Assembly (NCBI RefSeq): GCF_008329585.1
Contig: NZ_NPKP01000003.1
Span: 124,001-188,000, forward strand
Direction: 5' to 3'
From: Mycolicibacterium sp. P9-22
Lineage (GTDB): Bacteria > Actinomycetota > Actinomycetes > Mycobacteriales > Mycobacteriaceae
DNA: 64,000 bases
The notes under the pieces were generated by a model, which did not search any database, was not told the origin of the DNA, and was given only the letters and a program-made list of their open reading frames with translations. Made by a program: the position numbers and the translations under genes. This document shows positions 7,736-16,108 of this stretch, piece after piece (position 1 is the first letter of the stretch; every line of letters starts with the position of its first letter).

Positions 7736-9730
7736 ATGACGCACTTGCTGATCGACCCGTTTCAGGCCGACATGGTCCTCCGGGCACTGATGGCCGGTGT
7801 GATCGCCGCGTGCCTGTGTGCTCTGGTGGGATGCTGGGTTTTGTTGCGCCGCAGTGTTTTTCTGGGCGAGGCGATGACTCACGGAATGTTGCCCGGGGTC
7901 GCTGTCGCGGCTCTGCTGGGGGTGAGTCTCATGGTCGGCGGGCTGGTGGCCGCCCTCGTCATGGCGGTGGGTGTCGCGGCGATCGGCAGGTCGTCCAAGC
8001 TCTCATCCGACACCAGCATCGGTTTGCTGCTGGTCGGCATGCTTGCGCTCGGCGTGATCATCGTGTCGCGATCGCAGAGCTTTGCCGTCGACCTGACCGG
8101 CTTCCTGTTCGGTGATGTGTTCGCGGTGGGCTACACCGACATCGCGGTCCTCGCGGCGGCGCTGCTGCTCACGCTGGGGGCGACCGTCATCGGTCACCGC
8201 GCGTTCGTGGCGGTCACCTTCGACCCGCGCAAGGCGGCCACTCTCGGCCTGTACCCGCAGCTCGCGATACCGGCGCTGACCGTGCTGATGGCGGTGGCGA
8301 TGGTGGCCTCGTTCCATGTCGTGGGCACGTTGCTGGTGCTCGGTCTGCTGGTCGCGCCGCCTGCGGCGGCGCTCGCGTGGGTGAAGTCGATCCCGAAGGT
8401 CATGATCTTGTCGGCCCTCATCGGGTCTGCCTCCGTCTACCTGGGTCTCCTGATCTCCTGGTATGCCGGGACCGCCGGCGGTGCCACCATTGCCGGTGTC
8501 GCGGTTCTGCTGTTCGTCGCTTCGACCGCGCTGGCGTTTGTACGCGACCGGTTGCGGCCGGTCGCGGTCTTGGCTGCGACAGCGGTGGTCGCGGTGGGAT
8601 GTTCCAGCACTGAAGCACCCCCTGCGCCGCCGACCTCATCGGCCGCAACCGGCGACGGGGTGGAGATCGAGGACGGCGCCCGGGAGATCGACGGTGCGCT
8701 GACCAAGCTGGTGCTGGTCGACCCGTCCACCGGAGCCACTTCGGTGTACGACGCCGTGGACGAGAAAGAAACCCAGATCGGCACCTACGGACCGGTTTCT
8801 GCGCTCTATGGCGATGGTCGATTCGGTTACCTGCGAGCAGGTGAGCGGACGACAATCGTGGACGCCGGCGCGTGGACCTTCGACCATGGCGAGCACTACC
8901 ACTATTTCGCCAGCGAACCGGCCGAGGTCGGGGTCCTCGAACTCCCGGTCGCGGCAGTGGCCGCAAGCAACTCCACGGTGGCAATCCAGTCCGGGGCCGG
9001 TGCGGTCGAACTGTTCGATCGCGAAAAGCTCGGTGCCAAGGCAATCGAGACGCCGGAGGGCCTGACGCCCCCGCCGGACACCGCGACCGTGGTGCCCTAT
9101 GGCAGCAGGATCGTCACCGTGACCAACGACGGTCGCCTCCAGGTCACCGGCGACGCGGGCACGACCGATCTCGAAGGTGAATGTGCCGGCCCGACCTGGG
9201 CCAGAGCAACCCGCAAGGCGGCCGTCTTCGGCTGTGCGAACGGCGCGGTCCGGGTCACCGGCGGCGAGAAGGACCTCACCGTCACCGCGATGCCCTATCC
9301 CGCAGACGCACCGGCGCAGCATCCCGCTCAGGTGGAACACCGGGACCGCTCCGATGTGTTCGCCGGGGTGGCCGAGGGAACGGTGTGGGTGCTCGACAGC
9401 CGGCAGCGCGCCTGGACGCCCATCCCCGTTCCCGACGCCGTCGCCACCAATACCGCCGGAGACGGAACTGTGTTGATACTGCGTCGGGACGGAAGTCTCA
9501 GTGCCTTCGACGTCAACACTCGTGCCGAGACGGCGCGGATGCCCTTGATCGCGGGTGGCGTACCGGCCGAAGGGGCACAGCCGGTGGTCGATCTCGATTC
9601 CGACCGTGCCTATGTCAACAACGCGGCGGGCAAGGAAATCTACGAGATCGACTATGCGGATGGTTTGCGGATCGCTCGCACCCTGCGCACCGGGGTCACG
9701 CCGGGACTGATGGTCGAGGCCGGCCGGTGA
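7736..9730 (+). CDS. aztB: Zinc ABC permease (AztB type) fused to an AztD-like beta-propeller
   Basis: An uninterrupted 664-residue frame with two parts. Residues 1-280 are a metal ABC permease of the ZnuB/AztB family with about eight membrane helices and the coupling motif GEAMTHGMLPG. After the positively charged RDRLRP comes VAVLAATAVVAVGC (Cys at about 289), which reads as a lipoprotein signal and lipobox. An extracytoplasmic beta-propeller follows, with DHGEHYHYF and repeated strand-loop units, and is clearly related to the free AztD encoded downstream. An in-frame TTG at 8552 could start a separate lipoprotein. The stop overlaps aztC (GTGA). ATG 7736 is preceded by AAGAG; GTG 7727 is an alternative. 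Confidence 0.85.
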   Translation: MTHLLIDPFQADMVLRALMAGVIAACLCALVGCWVLLRRSVFLGEAMTHGMLPGVAVAALLGVSLMVGGLVAALVMAVGVAAIGRSSKLSSDTSIGLLLVGMLALGVIIVSRSQSFAVDLTGFLFGDVFAVGYTDIAVLAAALLLTLGATVIGHRAFVAVTFDPRKAATLGLYPQLAIPALTVLMAVAMVASFHVVGTLLVLGLLVAPPAAALAWVKSIPKVMILSALIGSASVYLGLLISWYAGTAGGATIAGVAVLLFVASTALAFVRDRLRPVAVLAATAVVAVGCSSTEAPPAPPTSSAATGDGVEIEDGAREIDGALTKLVLVDPSTGATSVYDAVDEKETQIGTYGPVSALYGDGRFGYLRAGERTTIVDAGAWTFDHGEHYHYFASEPAEVGVLELPVAAVAASNSTVAIQSGAGAVELFDREKLGAKAIETPEGLTPPPDTATVVPYGSRIVTVTNDGRLQVTGDAGTTDLEGECAGPTWARATRKAAVFGCANGAVRVTGGEKDLTVTAMPYPADAPAQHPAQVEHRDRSDVFAGVAEGTVWVLDSRQRAWTPIPVPDAVATNTAGDGTVLILRRDGSLSAFDVNTRAETARMPLIAGGVPAEGAQPVVDLDSDRAYVNNAAGKEIYEIDYADGLRIARTLRTGVTPGLMVEAGR

Positions 9731-10638
9731 CACGGCGTTCAGTTGCATTGGTCGCGGCTCTGGTCAGCATCCTGGCCACCGCCTGCGGGGGCGGGCCCGG
9801 CGGTGGCAGCGGCGAGATCGTGGTGACCACCAACATTCTCGGTGACATTGTCCGCAATATCGTCGGGGACACCGCCACGGTCCGGGTTCTGATGCAACCC
9901 AACGCCGATCCGCACTCGTTTGGAGTATCGGCTCAGGACGCTGCCGCGATGAACGGCGCCGGTCTGATCGTCTACAACGGTCTCGGACTCGAAGAGAACG
10001 TGACCCACAATGTGGAAAGCGCTGCCTCGCACGGTGTGTCGACACTCGCGGTTGGCGACCGTATCGACCCGATCAAGTACGCCGAGGGCGACAGCGCGGG
10101 CATGCCGGATCCGCACTTCTGGACCGATCCGGAACGGGTGATCACGGCGGTCGATGTCATCGAGGAAGCGATCGTGCGCGATGTCGCCGGTATCGACGGC
10201 GACGCCATCGCTCGCAACGCCGACAATTATCGTGCGCGACTGCGCCTGCTCGACGGGGCCATGAGCCATGGTTTCGCCGCGCTCCCACCGGACCGGCGCA
10301 AGCTGGTGACCAACCATCACGTGCTCGGGTATCTGGCGCAGCGCTTCGACTTCGAAGTCATCGGTGCCGTGGTCCCGAGCGGCACAACACTGGCCGCGCC
10401 GAGCGCATCGGACCTGCAGTCGCTGGTCGGTGCGATCCGATCAGCCCGGGTACCAGCAATTTTCGTTGACTCGTCACAACCGGAGAAGCTGGCGCGTGTG
10501 CTGGCACAGGACGCCGGTGTGCAGGTGCAGATCGTGCCGCTCTACAGCGAATCCCTCAGTCCGCCCGGCACCCCGGCTGACACGTATCTCGACATGATGC
10601 GCGCCAACACAGACGCCATCGTCACCGGACTGCAATAG
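9727..10638 (+). CDS. aztC: Zinc ABC transporter substrate-binding lipoprotein (AztC type)
   Basis: A 303-residue cluster A-I solute-binding protein with a lipoprotein signal ending at Cys20. The likely zinc ligands are His63 (NADPHSF), His130 (PDPHFW), His197 (NHHVLGY) and an acidic residue in YSESLS (about Glu275), matching the three-His-plus-acid pattern of AztC. It lacks the long His-rich loop of ZnuA. In the characterised Paracoccus system such proteins receive zinc from AztD. The GTG start overlaps the fused permease stop by four bases. Confidence 0.87.
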   Translation: MTRRSVALVAALVSILATACGGGPGGGSGEIVVTTNILGDIVRNIVGDTATVRVLMQPNADPHSFGVSAQDAAAMNGAGLIVYNGLGLEENVTHNVESAASHGVSTLAVGDRIDPIKYAEGDSAGMPDPHFWTDPERVITAVDVIEEAIVRDVAGIDGDAIARNADNYRARLRLLDGAMSHGFAALPPDRRKLVTNHHVLGYLAQRFDFEVIGAVVPSGTTLAAPSASDLQSLVGAIRSARVPAIFVDSSQPEKLARVLAQDAGVQVQIVPLYSESLSPPGTPADTYLDMMRANTDAIVTGLQ

Positions 10639-10651
10639 CAGCAGATTTCAC

Positions 10652-10671
10652 CACCCCCCCAAAAAAAGGAG
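10652..10671 (+). promoter_or_regulatory. Homopolymer tract and ribosome binding site of aztD
   Basis: Seven C residues followed directly by seven A residues run into GGAG, giving a strong AAGGAG site 7 bases before the aztD ATG. The long homopolymers are unusual for this genome and could be slippage-prone. Confidence 0.5.
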
Positions 10672-10678
10672 CACAATC

Positions 10679-11890
10679 ATGTCCAATCCGCGGTGGTTGT
10701 ACCGGGTCGGAGCCGTGACATTCACGGCAGCGGCGCTGGCGGCATGTTCGTCGGGAACCGACAGTACCGACGGCACAGGAACTTCCGAGGCATCGAGCAG
10801 TTCCTCGGCGGCACCGAGCGCGCCGATCGTCGAGCCGCTGGTGGCCACCTACGACGGCGGACTGTATGTCCTCGACGGTGAGACCCTCGAGGTCAAGCAG
10901 GACATTCCGCTCGAGGGATTTCTGCGGATCAATCCTGCGGGCGATCACGGCCATGTGCTGGTCACCACCGGCGAGGGCTTCCGGATCCTGAACGCCGAGG
11001 GCGGACAGCTGACCGATGACACCTTCCCGGCCGTCGACGCCGGCCACGTCACCCCGCACGGTGAGAACACCGTGCTGTTCGCCGACGGCACCGGCGAGAT
11101 CACCGCCTTCGATCCGCACGCCCTGGAAGCCGGTGGGTTGCCCGAAACCCGGAAGTTCAAGTCCCAGGAACCCCACCATGGGGTCGCCGTGATCTTGGCC
11201 GACGACACACTGGTGCAGACGCTGGGCAACCCGGATACCCGCGTCGGTGCAGTGGCGATGCAGGGGAACCGCGAGGTCGCACGCAGCGAGGAATGCCCGG
11301 GCGTGCACGGTGAGGCGGTGGCTGCAGACGAAGTGGTCATCCTCGGCTGCGAGAACGGCGTCCTGGAGTTCGCCAACGGCAAGTTCACCAAGATCGCCAG
11401 CCCGACGCCCTACGGCCGGATCGGCAACACCCGCGGCCATGAGGACTCACCCGTCGTATTGGGGGACATGAAGGTCGACGCCGACGCCGAGATGGAGCGG
11501 CCCAATCAGTTCTCGCTCATCGACACGACGACCGATCAGCTGAAGCTCGTCGAGATGCCGCAGGGTGTGAGCTACTGGTTCAGGTCGCTGGCACGCGGTC
11601 CTCAGGCTGAGGCGCTCATCCTGGGAACCGACGGCAAACTACACGTCTTCGATCCGGTGACCGGCGACCTCGTCAAGTCGATCGAGGTGACCGGGCCGTG
11701 GACCGAGCCCGACGACTGGCAGCAGCCGGGCCCGGCGGTGTTCACCCGGGAGGACGCGGTGTATGTGAGCGACCCGGCGGCCAAGCAGATTCACCTGGTC
11801 GATCTGGCGGCCGGCAACGTCGCGAACTCGGTGACGCTGGAGCAGACACCCAATGAGCTCAGTGGCGCGGTCGGTCACGACGACCACTGA
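10679..11890 (+). CDS. aztD: Zinc metallochaperone AztD, beta-propeller lipoprotein
   Basis: A 403-residue secreted lipoprotein: the signal peptide ends in the lipobox AAC (Cys23), followed by a Ser/Thr-rich linker and a beta-propeller. Conserved His-containing loops are VTPHGENTVLF, EPHHGVAVIL and CPGVHGEA, and the C-terminus is GHDDH. AztD of Paracoccus binds zinc in such loops and passes it to AztC outside the membrane. A paired Cys motif (ECPG...LGCENG) is shared with the propeller fused to AztB. It ends just before a hairpin terminator, so it is the last gene of the azt operon. Confidence 0.88.
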   Translation: MSNPRWLYRVGAVTFTAAALAACSSGTDSTDGTGTSEASSSSSAAPSAPIVEPLVATYDGGLYVLDGETLEVKQDIPLEGFLRINPAGDHGHVLVTTGEGFRILNAEGGQLTDDTFPAVDAGHVTPHGENTVLFADGTGEITAFDPHALEAGGLPETRKFKSQEPHHGVAVILADDTLVQTLGNPDTRVGAVAMQGNREVARSEECPGVHGEAVAADEVVILGCENGVLEFANGKFTKIASPTPYGRIGNTRGHEDSPVVLGDMKVDADAEMERPNQFSLIDTTTDQLKLVEMPQGVSYWFRSLARGPQAEALILGTDGKLHVFDPVTGDLVKSIEVTGPWTEPDDWQQPGPAVFTREDAVYVSDPAAKQIHLVDLAAGNVANSVTLEQTPNELSGAVGHDDH

Positions 11891-11905
11891 TCTGTTCGAC
11901 TGAGG

Positions 11906-11947
11906 ACCCCCGGTGTGGTGCCGCTGAGGCGGTGTCACGCCGGGGGT
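11906..11947 (+). terminator. Rho-independent-type terminator after aztD
   Basis: ACCCCCGGTGTG (11906-11917) pairs with CACGCCGGGGGT (11936-11947) around an 18-base loop and is followed by TTTCG. The stem is nearly perfect. It lies between convergent genes and probably ends both. Confidence 0.7.
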
Positions 11948-11969
11948 TTCGTCTTCCTCGGCTGGTCGG

Positions 11970-12086
11970 TCAATTGCCGATGACATCGCGCAGACCCGCC
12001 ATCAGTGCCGACGAAAGCTTCCCTGCACACGGCGCGCACACGGCAACGGTGAACGGGCGCATGGTGAATTGACTGCCGGCCGACAT
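11970..12086 (-). CDS. Small CxxC protein (38 aa), possibly a truncated metal-binding protein
   Basis: A short frame with an ideal ribosome binding site: AGGAG ends 8 bases before the ATG. The product has the motif VCAPCAG around residues 17-23 and an amphipathic helix after it. The N-terminal CxxC pattern is reminiscent of DUF1636-type metal-binding proteins, but the protein is far shorter, so it is either a truncated remnant or a true microprotein. It diverges from a Zur-like box about 63 bases upstream, so zinc control is plausible. Confidence 0.45.
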   Translation of the reverse strand: MSAGSQFTMRPFTVAVCAPCAGKLSSALMAGLRDVIGN

Positions 12087-12148
12087 GAACTTGGCTCCTG
12101 GATGTTGAACAACGGTTTCCCATGGATCTGTCGTCACGCTACAGTTAA

Positions 12149-12163
12149 TGAAAATCGTTTTCA
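12149..12163. promoter_or_regulatory. Zur (FurB)-like box, upstream of SDR remnant / COG0523 operon
   Basis: TGAAAATCGTTTTCA has perfect six-base arms (TGAAAA and TTTTCA) and matches 14 of 15 positions of the mycobacterial Zur core. It is the best box in the window, between the 38-residue frame and the broken SDR gene that heads the COG0523/WD40 operon. Confidence 0.82.
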
Positions 12164-12183
12164 ATAAATTCGAGGAGTGTGCG

Positions 12184-12573
12184 ATGGGCCGACTTGCGGG
12201 CGAAGTGGCGTTCGTGACCGGGGCGGCCCGGGGGCAGGGGCGCAGACCGACGTTCGCGACCGCGTTGCCTTGGAACAGACGTTGACTGAGGCCGTCGCGG
12301 AGCTCGGTGGTCTGCACCGTGCACCCGACCAATGTGAACACCGACATGCTGCACAATCCGTCGATGTACCGGACGTTCCGGCCGGATCTCGCCGTGCCCA
12401 CCCGCGAGGACGCCGAGCTCACCTTCCCCTTCATGCAGGCGATGCCGGTGCCCTATGTCGAACCGTCGGACATCTCACATGCTGTCGTCTACCTGGCCTC
12501 CGACGAGTCCCGTTATGTCACCGGACAGCAGCTGTTCGTCGACGCCGGATCCTCACTCAAGCTCGGTATCTAG
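12184..12573 (+). pseudogene. Short-chain dehydrogenase (mycofactocin-coupled type) pseudogene with two internal deletions
   Basis: Three separate pieces of one SDR are joined. The N-terminal cofactor motif FVTGAARGQG is in frame with the ATG. A middle piece, TDVRDRVALEQTL, is in another frame. The C-terminal part, from TVHPTNVNTDMLHNP to VTGQQLFVDAG, is back in the first frame. The catalytic YxxxK region is missing, and the frame from the ATG stops after 33 codons. A good ribosome binding site (GAGGAG) and the Zur-like box remain upstream. The family guess is based on ARGQG and HPTNVNT, typical of mycofactocin-coupled SDRs. Confidence 0.85.
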
Positions 12574-12585
12574 CAGGATGATTCG

Positions 12586-12888
12586 ATGAATCTTGTCAAT
12601 CCCGGCAACAACACCGCCGCGGCTCCCAGAGCCTCCGCGGCCCACCTGGCCGATCTCAAGGACGTGGTGCGAAATGAACTCGAGCTGGATACCGAGACGA
12701 CGGTGCTGATCCAGCAGCTCGCCTGCGCGGAACCGGGCTGCCCGCCCGTGGAGACCGTCGTCGCGGTATTGGGTACGTCACGGCGCAGCTGGAAGTTCTC
12801 CACCCCCACAACCGATGTCACGACGGCAGCCTTGCGTGACGTAATTGCGAAGTACCCGAGAGGACGCGAACATGACCACGACGATTGA
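12586..12888 (+). CDS. Conserved small protein of the COG0523 operon, His/Asp tail
   Basis: A 100-residue protein of unknown function. It has an Ala-rich start, a helix around [12 protein letters not shown], the Cys-containing block [11 protein letters not shown] and the tail EHDHDD, which could bind metal. It overlaps the COG0523 GTPase gene by 17 bases, implying coupled expression and a shared task. The ATG has an AGGA upstream. It may be a metal-handling partner of the GTPase (inference only). Confidence 0.75.
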   Translation: MNLVNPGNNTAAAPRASAAHLADLKDVVRNELELDTETTVLIQQLACAEPGCPPVETVVAVLGTSRRSWKFSTPTTDVTTAALRDVIAKYPRGREHDHDD

Positions 12889-13867
12889 TGACCGGGTTCC
12901 GGTCACGGTAATCACCGGATTCCTGGGTTCCGGTAAGACCACCCTTGTCAACCGGATCCTCACCGAAAACCACGGGCGCCGGATCGCGGTGATCGAGAAC
13001 GAATTCGGTGAGGTCGGCATCGATGATGCCTTGGTGCTCGACGCCGAGGAAGAGATCTTCGAGATGAACAACGGGTGCATCTGCTGCACCGTCCGGGGCG
13101 ACCTCATCCGGATCCTCGGCGCGCTGATGCGCCGTCGCGATAAGTTCGACCAAATCCTCATCGAGACAACGGGTCTGGCCGACCCGGCTCCCGTCGCGCA
13201 GACTTTCTTCGTCGACGACGAGATCCGGGACAGGTTACGCCTCGACGCCATCGTCACGGTTGTCGACGCCGCCCACGTGCTGGACCACCTCAACGAGATC
13301 AAACCCGAGGGGGTCGAGAACGAGTCTGTCGAGCAGGTAGCCTTCGCCGACCGGATGTTGCTGAACAAGACCGATCTCGTCAGCGAGGAACAACTCGCCG
13401 CCGTCGAGAACCGCCTGCGCAGCATCAACCGCGGTGCAGGCATCGTGCGGACCCAGAACGCCAAGGTCGACCTGGCTCAGGTGCTCGATATCGGCGCCTT
13501 CGATCTGCAGCGCGTGCTCACCGACGATCCCGCTTTCCTGGAGCAGGACGACCATCAGCACGATCAGTCGGTCAGCTCGGTGGGTTTCCTGATCGACGGC
13601 GACGTCGACGTGGAGAAACTGAACTCCTGGCTAGGGGAGCTGCTCGCCAGCAAGGGTGTCGACATCTTCCGCAGCAAGGGCATTCTCGCCCTGGCCGGGC
13701 AGGACCGGCAGTACGTATTCCAGGGCGTACACATGTTGTTCGACGGCACCGAAGGCCGGCCCTGGGGTGAGCAGGAGTCGCGCACGAACCGCATGGTGTT
13801 CATCGGACGCAACCTGGATCGGGAAGCGCTGCAGGCGGCGTTCCGCGCCTGTCTGGTGGAAGCATGA
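12872..13867 (+). CDS. COG0523 (CobW-like) GTPase, putative zinc metallochaperone
   Basis: A 331-residue G3E GTPase with Walker A GFLGSGKT (16-23), the metal-site motif CICC (69-72), switch residues [10 protein letters not shown], the base-recognition motif NKTD and a CobW C-terminal domain. A His-containing linker, DDHQHDQ, lies between the domains. Family members insert or allocate metals using GTP; those under Zur act when zinc is scarce. The ATG has GAGAGGA upstream. The stop overlaps the WD40 gene by four bases (ATGA). It is downstream of the strongest Zur-like box, which supports the zinc branch. Confidence 0.88.
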   Translation: MTTTIDDRVPVTVITGFLGSGKTTLVNRILTENHGRRIAVIENEFGEVGIDDALVLDAEEEIFEMNNGCICCTVRGDLIRILGALMRRRDKFDQILIETTGLADPAPVAQTFFVDDEIRDRLRLDAIVTVVDAAHVLDHLNEIKPEGVENESVEQVAFADRMLLNKTDLVSEEQLAAVENRLRSINRGAGIVRTQNAKVDLAQVLDIGAFDLQRVLTDDPAFLEQDDHQHDQSVSSVGFLIDGDVDVEKLNSWLGELLASKGVDIFRSKGILALAGQDRQYVFQGVHMLFDGTEGRPWGEQESRTNRMVFIGRNLDREALQAAFRACLVEA

Positions 13868-14865
13868 CCCCGACCGCGACCGCCTTCAACGGCTGGGCGG
13901 CCGATGTCGACGATGCCGTCGCAGCTGTCTCGCCAGGACCGGATGGGCGTATCGCGGTCGCCGGTTCGGAGGGTTCGTTGGCTCTGCTGTCGCCGGCCGG
14001 CGAGGTCGAGATCCGGCAGACGCTGTCATTGGGCTGCCTCGCGGTGGCATGGTCACCGGCAGGTGACCGGATCGCGGTGGGCTGCATCGACGGAATTGTG
14101 ATCGTGGATTCAGTGGGCCATCAGATCGCCCGGCATCGCGGCGGATGGTGCTCATCGCTGGCGTGGAGCTTCGACGGTGCACGGCTGGCTGCGGGGACGG
14201 GCAAGTCCTCGGTCGTCTACGGCGCCGACGGGGCAGAGCTGTTCCGCCACGACCGAGACAGCACGGTGAGCACCGTCGGCTGGATAAACCGTCGGGTGGC
14301 GTCGGCCGCGTACGGCGGTGTGCACGTGTGCCATGTGTCGCAGGGGGCCGCCGCCGATGTGCTGCCGTTCACCGGATCGCTGCTGACGATGGCGATCAGT
14401 CCGGACCGCCGGTGGGCCGCCAGCGGTAATCAGGACGCCACTCTGCACGTGTGGCGGGTCGGCAAGGCCGGCGAGGAATTGTCGATGTCGGGCTATCCCA
14501 CGAAGATAACGGCTCTGGCTTTCTCGCCGGACTCGATGCTGCTGGCCTCCGGCGGAGGTCAGGACGTCACCGTGTGGGACTTCGGCGGGCGAGGCCCGCG
14601 GGGGAGTACGCCGCGCATCTTGGCGGCGCACCGGCAATCGGTCACCGGTCTGGCCTGGTCTCCGCGCGGTGACATGCTCGCGGCCGTGGCCGATGACGGA
14701 TGCGTTGCGATATGGGAGCCGCGGGCAGGATCGCCGGGCAGACCGCTGGATGTCCTCGACCGCCTGGACCGTTCGGTGCCGGCCTCGGCCGTGTGTTGGG
14801 TGGGCAGCGATCGGCTGGTCGCAGCCTGGGCGGACGGCACGGTCGCCACACATCGAGTTGGGTGA
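13864..14865 (+). CDS. Cytoplasmic WD40 repeat protein coupled to COG0523 GTPase
   Basis: A 333-residue protein made of about seven WD40-like blades (for example [46 protein letters not shown]), with no signal peptide or membrane segment, so it is a cytoplasmic beta-propeller. The start overlaps the GTPase stop (ATGA), the tightest form of coupling. It may be a scaffold or target-recognition partner of the metallochaperone; this is inference, as no enzymatic motif is seen. It is the third propeller in this zinc island but is not obviously related to AztD. Confidence 0.87.
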   Translation: MTPTATAFNGWAADVDDAVAAVSPGPDGRIAVAGSEGSLALLSPAGEVEIRQTLSLGCLAVAWSPAGDRIAVGCIDGIVIVDSVGHQIARHRGGWCSSLAWSFDGARLAAGTGKSSVVYGADGAELFRHDRDSTVSTVGWINRRVASAAYGGVHVCHVSQGAAADVLPFTGSLLTMAISPDRRWAASGNQDATLHVWRVGKAGEELSMSGYPTKITALAFSPDSMLLASGGGQDVTVWDFGGRGPRGSTPRILAAHRQSVTGLAWSPRGDMLAAVADDGCVAIWEPRAGSPGRPLDVLDRLDRSVPASAVCWVGSDRLVAAWADGTVATHRVG

Positions 14866-14884
14866 CCGGCCGCCCGCAGGGGGC

Positions 14885-16027
14885 TCAATGCGAATGCTGT
14901 TGTGTCACACCCCAGGCCGGTAGCGGATCGGGGTAGCCGAGCCAGGCCGATTCGCCTTCGGCGACTTCGTCGTCGGTCAGGATCGCCTGGCCCAGCAGGC
15001 GGTGCAGCTTCTCGCGGTCCAGCTTGACGCCGATGAAGACGATCTCCTGGCCGGGTGTGATGTCCGTCTTCGACCAGTACTGGGCCGGTTCGATCACGAG
15101 GTTGGGCCCGGCCTGCGACCAGATGGCGGCGATCGTGGGGCGGCTGGCGATCCAGCAGAATCCCTTGCTGCGCAACACCCTGGTGGTCTGTGCGAGTGCA
15201 TCGCCCAGCCGTTGCGGATGGAAGGGTCGGTCGGACCGGAAGGTCATCGAGCTGATGCCGTACTCCTCGGTCTCGGGAGTGTGACCGTCTGCGATCTCCT
15301 CATCCCAGCCGGGAGACTGTGCCGCGGCGATCGGATCGAAGAGCCCGGTCCCCAGAACCTCGTCGATGCCCACGACGCCGTGATCGGTCCGGATGAGCTT
15401 CGCGGTGGGGTTGAGCCTGCGCAGCAGGGTTTCCACGGTGTCGAGTTGGGCCGGGCTCACCAGATCGGTTTTGTTGAGCAGCAACACATCCGCGAACTCG
15501 ACTTGATCGGTGAGTAGATCGGCGATGCTGCGTGCGTCGCCCTCACCCGCCGAAAGGTCGCGGTCGGCAAGGGATTCGCCCCTGGCGATCTCGGCGAGGA
15601 ACGTCGAGGCGTCCACGACGGTCACCATGGTGTCGAGTTTGGCGAGCTGCCCGAGCTGGAAGCCGTCCTCGAACTCCCAGTCGAAGGTCGCCGCCACCGG
15701 CATCGGTTCGGAGATTCCCGTCGACTCGATGACCAGTTGATCGAAACGATTCTGCCGGGCCAGCGTGCCGACCGCCTCGACCAGGTCCTCGCGCAGCGTG
15801 CAGCAGATGCAGCCGTTGGTCAGTTCGACCAGTTTCTCGTCGGTGCGCTCCAGGTGGCCTTGGCCGGCGATCAGGGCGGCGTCGATGTTGATCTCGCTCA
15901 TGTCGTTGACGATGACCGCGACGCGACGGCCCTCGCGATTGCCGAGGATGTGGTTGAGCAGGGTGGTCTTGCCGGCTCCGAGAAAGCCGGACAGGACGGT
16001 GACGGGAAGTAGGTCGGGGGCTGGCAT
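14885..16027 (-). CDS. Second COG0523 (CobW-like) GTPase, Zur-type
   Basis: A 380-residue G3E GTPase with Walker A GFLGAGKT, the CICC motif (73-76), NKTD and a long CobW C-terminal domain, ending in QQHSH. It resembles the longer mycobacterial type (Rv0106-like), known as part of the Zur regulon in M. tuberculosis. AAGGAG lies 3 bases upstream of the ATG, and a Zur-like box begins 12 bases upstream. It diverges from the znuACB operon and converges on the WD40 gene. It differs enough from the other GTPase in the window to have separate clients. Confidence 0.88.
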   Translation of the reverse strand: MPAPDLLPVTVLSGFLGAGKTTLLNHILGNREGRRVAVIVNDMSEINIDAALIAGQGHLERTDEKLVELTNGCICCTLREDLVEAVGTLARQNRFDQLVIESTGISEPMPVAATFDWEFEDGFQLGQLAKLDTMVTVVDASTFLAEIARGESLADRDLSAGEGDARSIADLLTDQVEFADVLLLNKTDLVSPAQLDTVETLLRRLNPTAKLIRTDHGVVGIDEVLGTGLFDPIAAAQSPGWDEEIADGHTPETEEYGISSMTFRSDRPFHPQRLGDALAQTTRVLRSKGFCWIASRPTIAAIWSQAGPNLVIEPAQYWSKTDITPGQEIVFIGVKLDREKLHRLLGQAILTDDEVAEGESAWLGYPDPLPAWGVTQQHSH

Positions 16028-16039
16028 CGCACTCCTTAA

Positions 16040-16054
16040 TGAAAATGATTATCG
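16040..16054. promoter_or_regulatory. Zur (FurB)-like box of the second COG0523 gene
   Basis: TGAAAATGATTATCG matches 13 of 15 positions of the mycobacterial Zur core. It lies directly upstream of the COG0523 start and on the shared divergent promoter with znuA. Confidence 0.72.
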
Positions 16055-16085
16055 ATAACACATCCTCCGATGCGGCGATAACTAA

Positions 16086-16100
16086 TGCAAACGGTTATCG
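16086..16100. promoter_or_regulatory. Degenerate Zur (FurB)-like box at znuA
   Basis: TGCAAACGGTTATCG matches about 12 of 15 positions of the Zur core. It sits 32 bases from the neighbouring box, so two Zur dimers may bind this divergent promoter. Confidence 0.5.
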
Positions 16101-16108
16101 TTATCGGC

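Noticed and set aside
12177..12581. A 134-codon frame overlapping the broken SDR gene
   Set aside because: Only its middle part is SDR-like; the ends are out-of-frame translations of the other SDR pieces, so it is a product of the deletions, not a gene.
16028..16108. A third COG0523/znuA regulatory element such as a riboswitch
   Set aside because: The region is fully explained by the two Zur-like boxes and short leaders; no conserved RNA fold was recognised.
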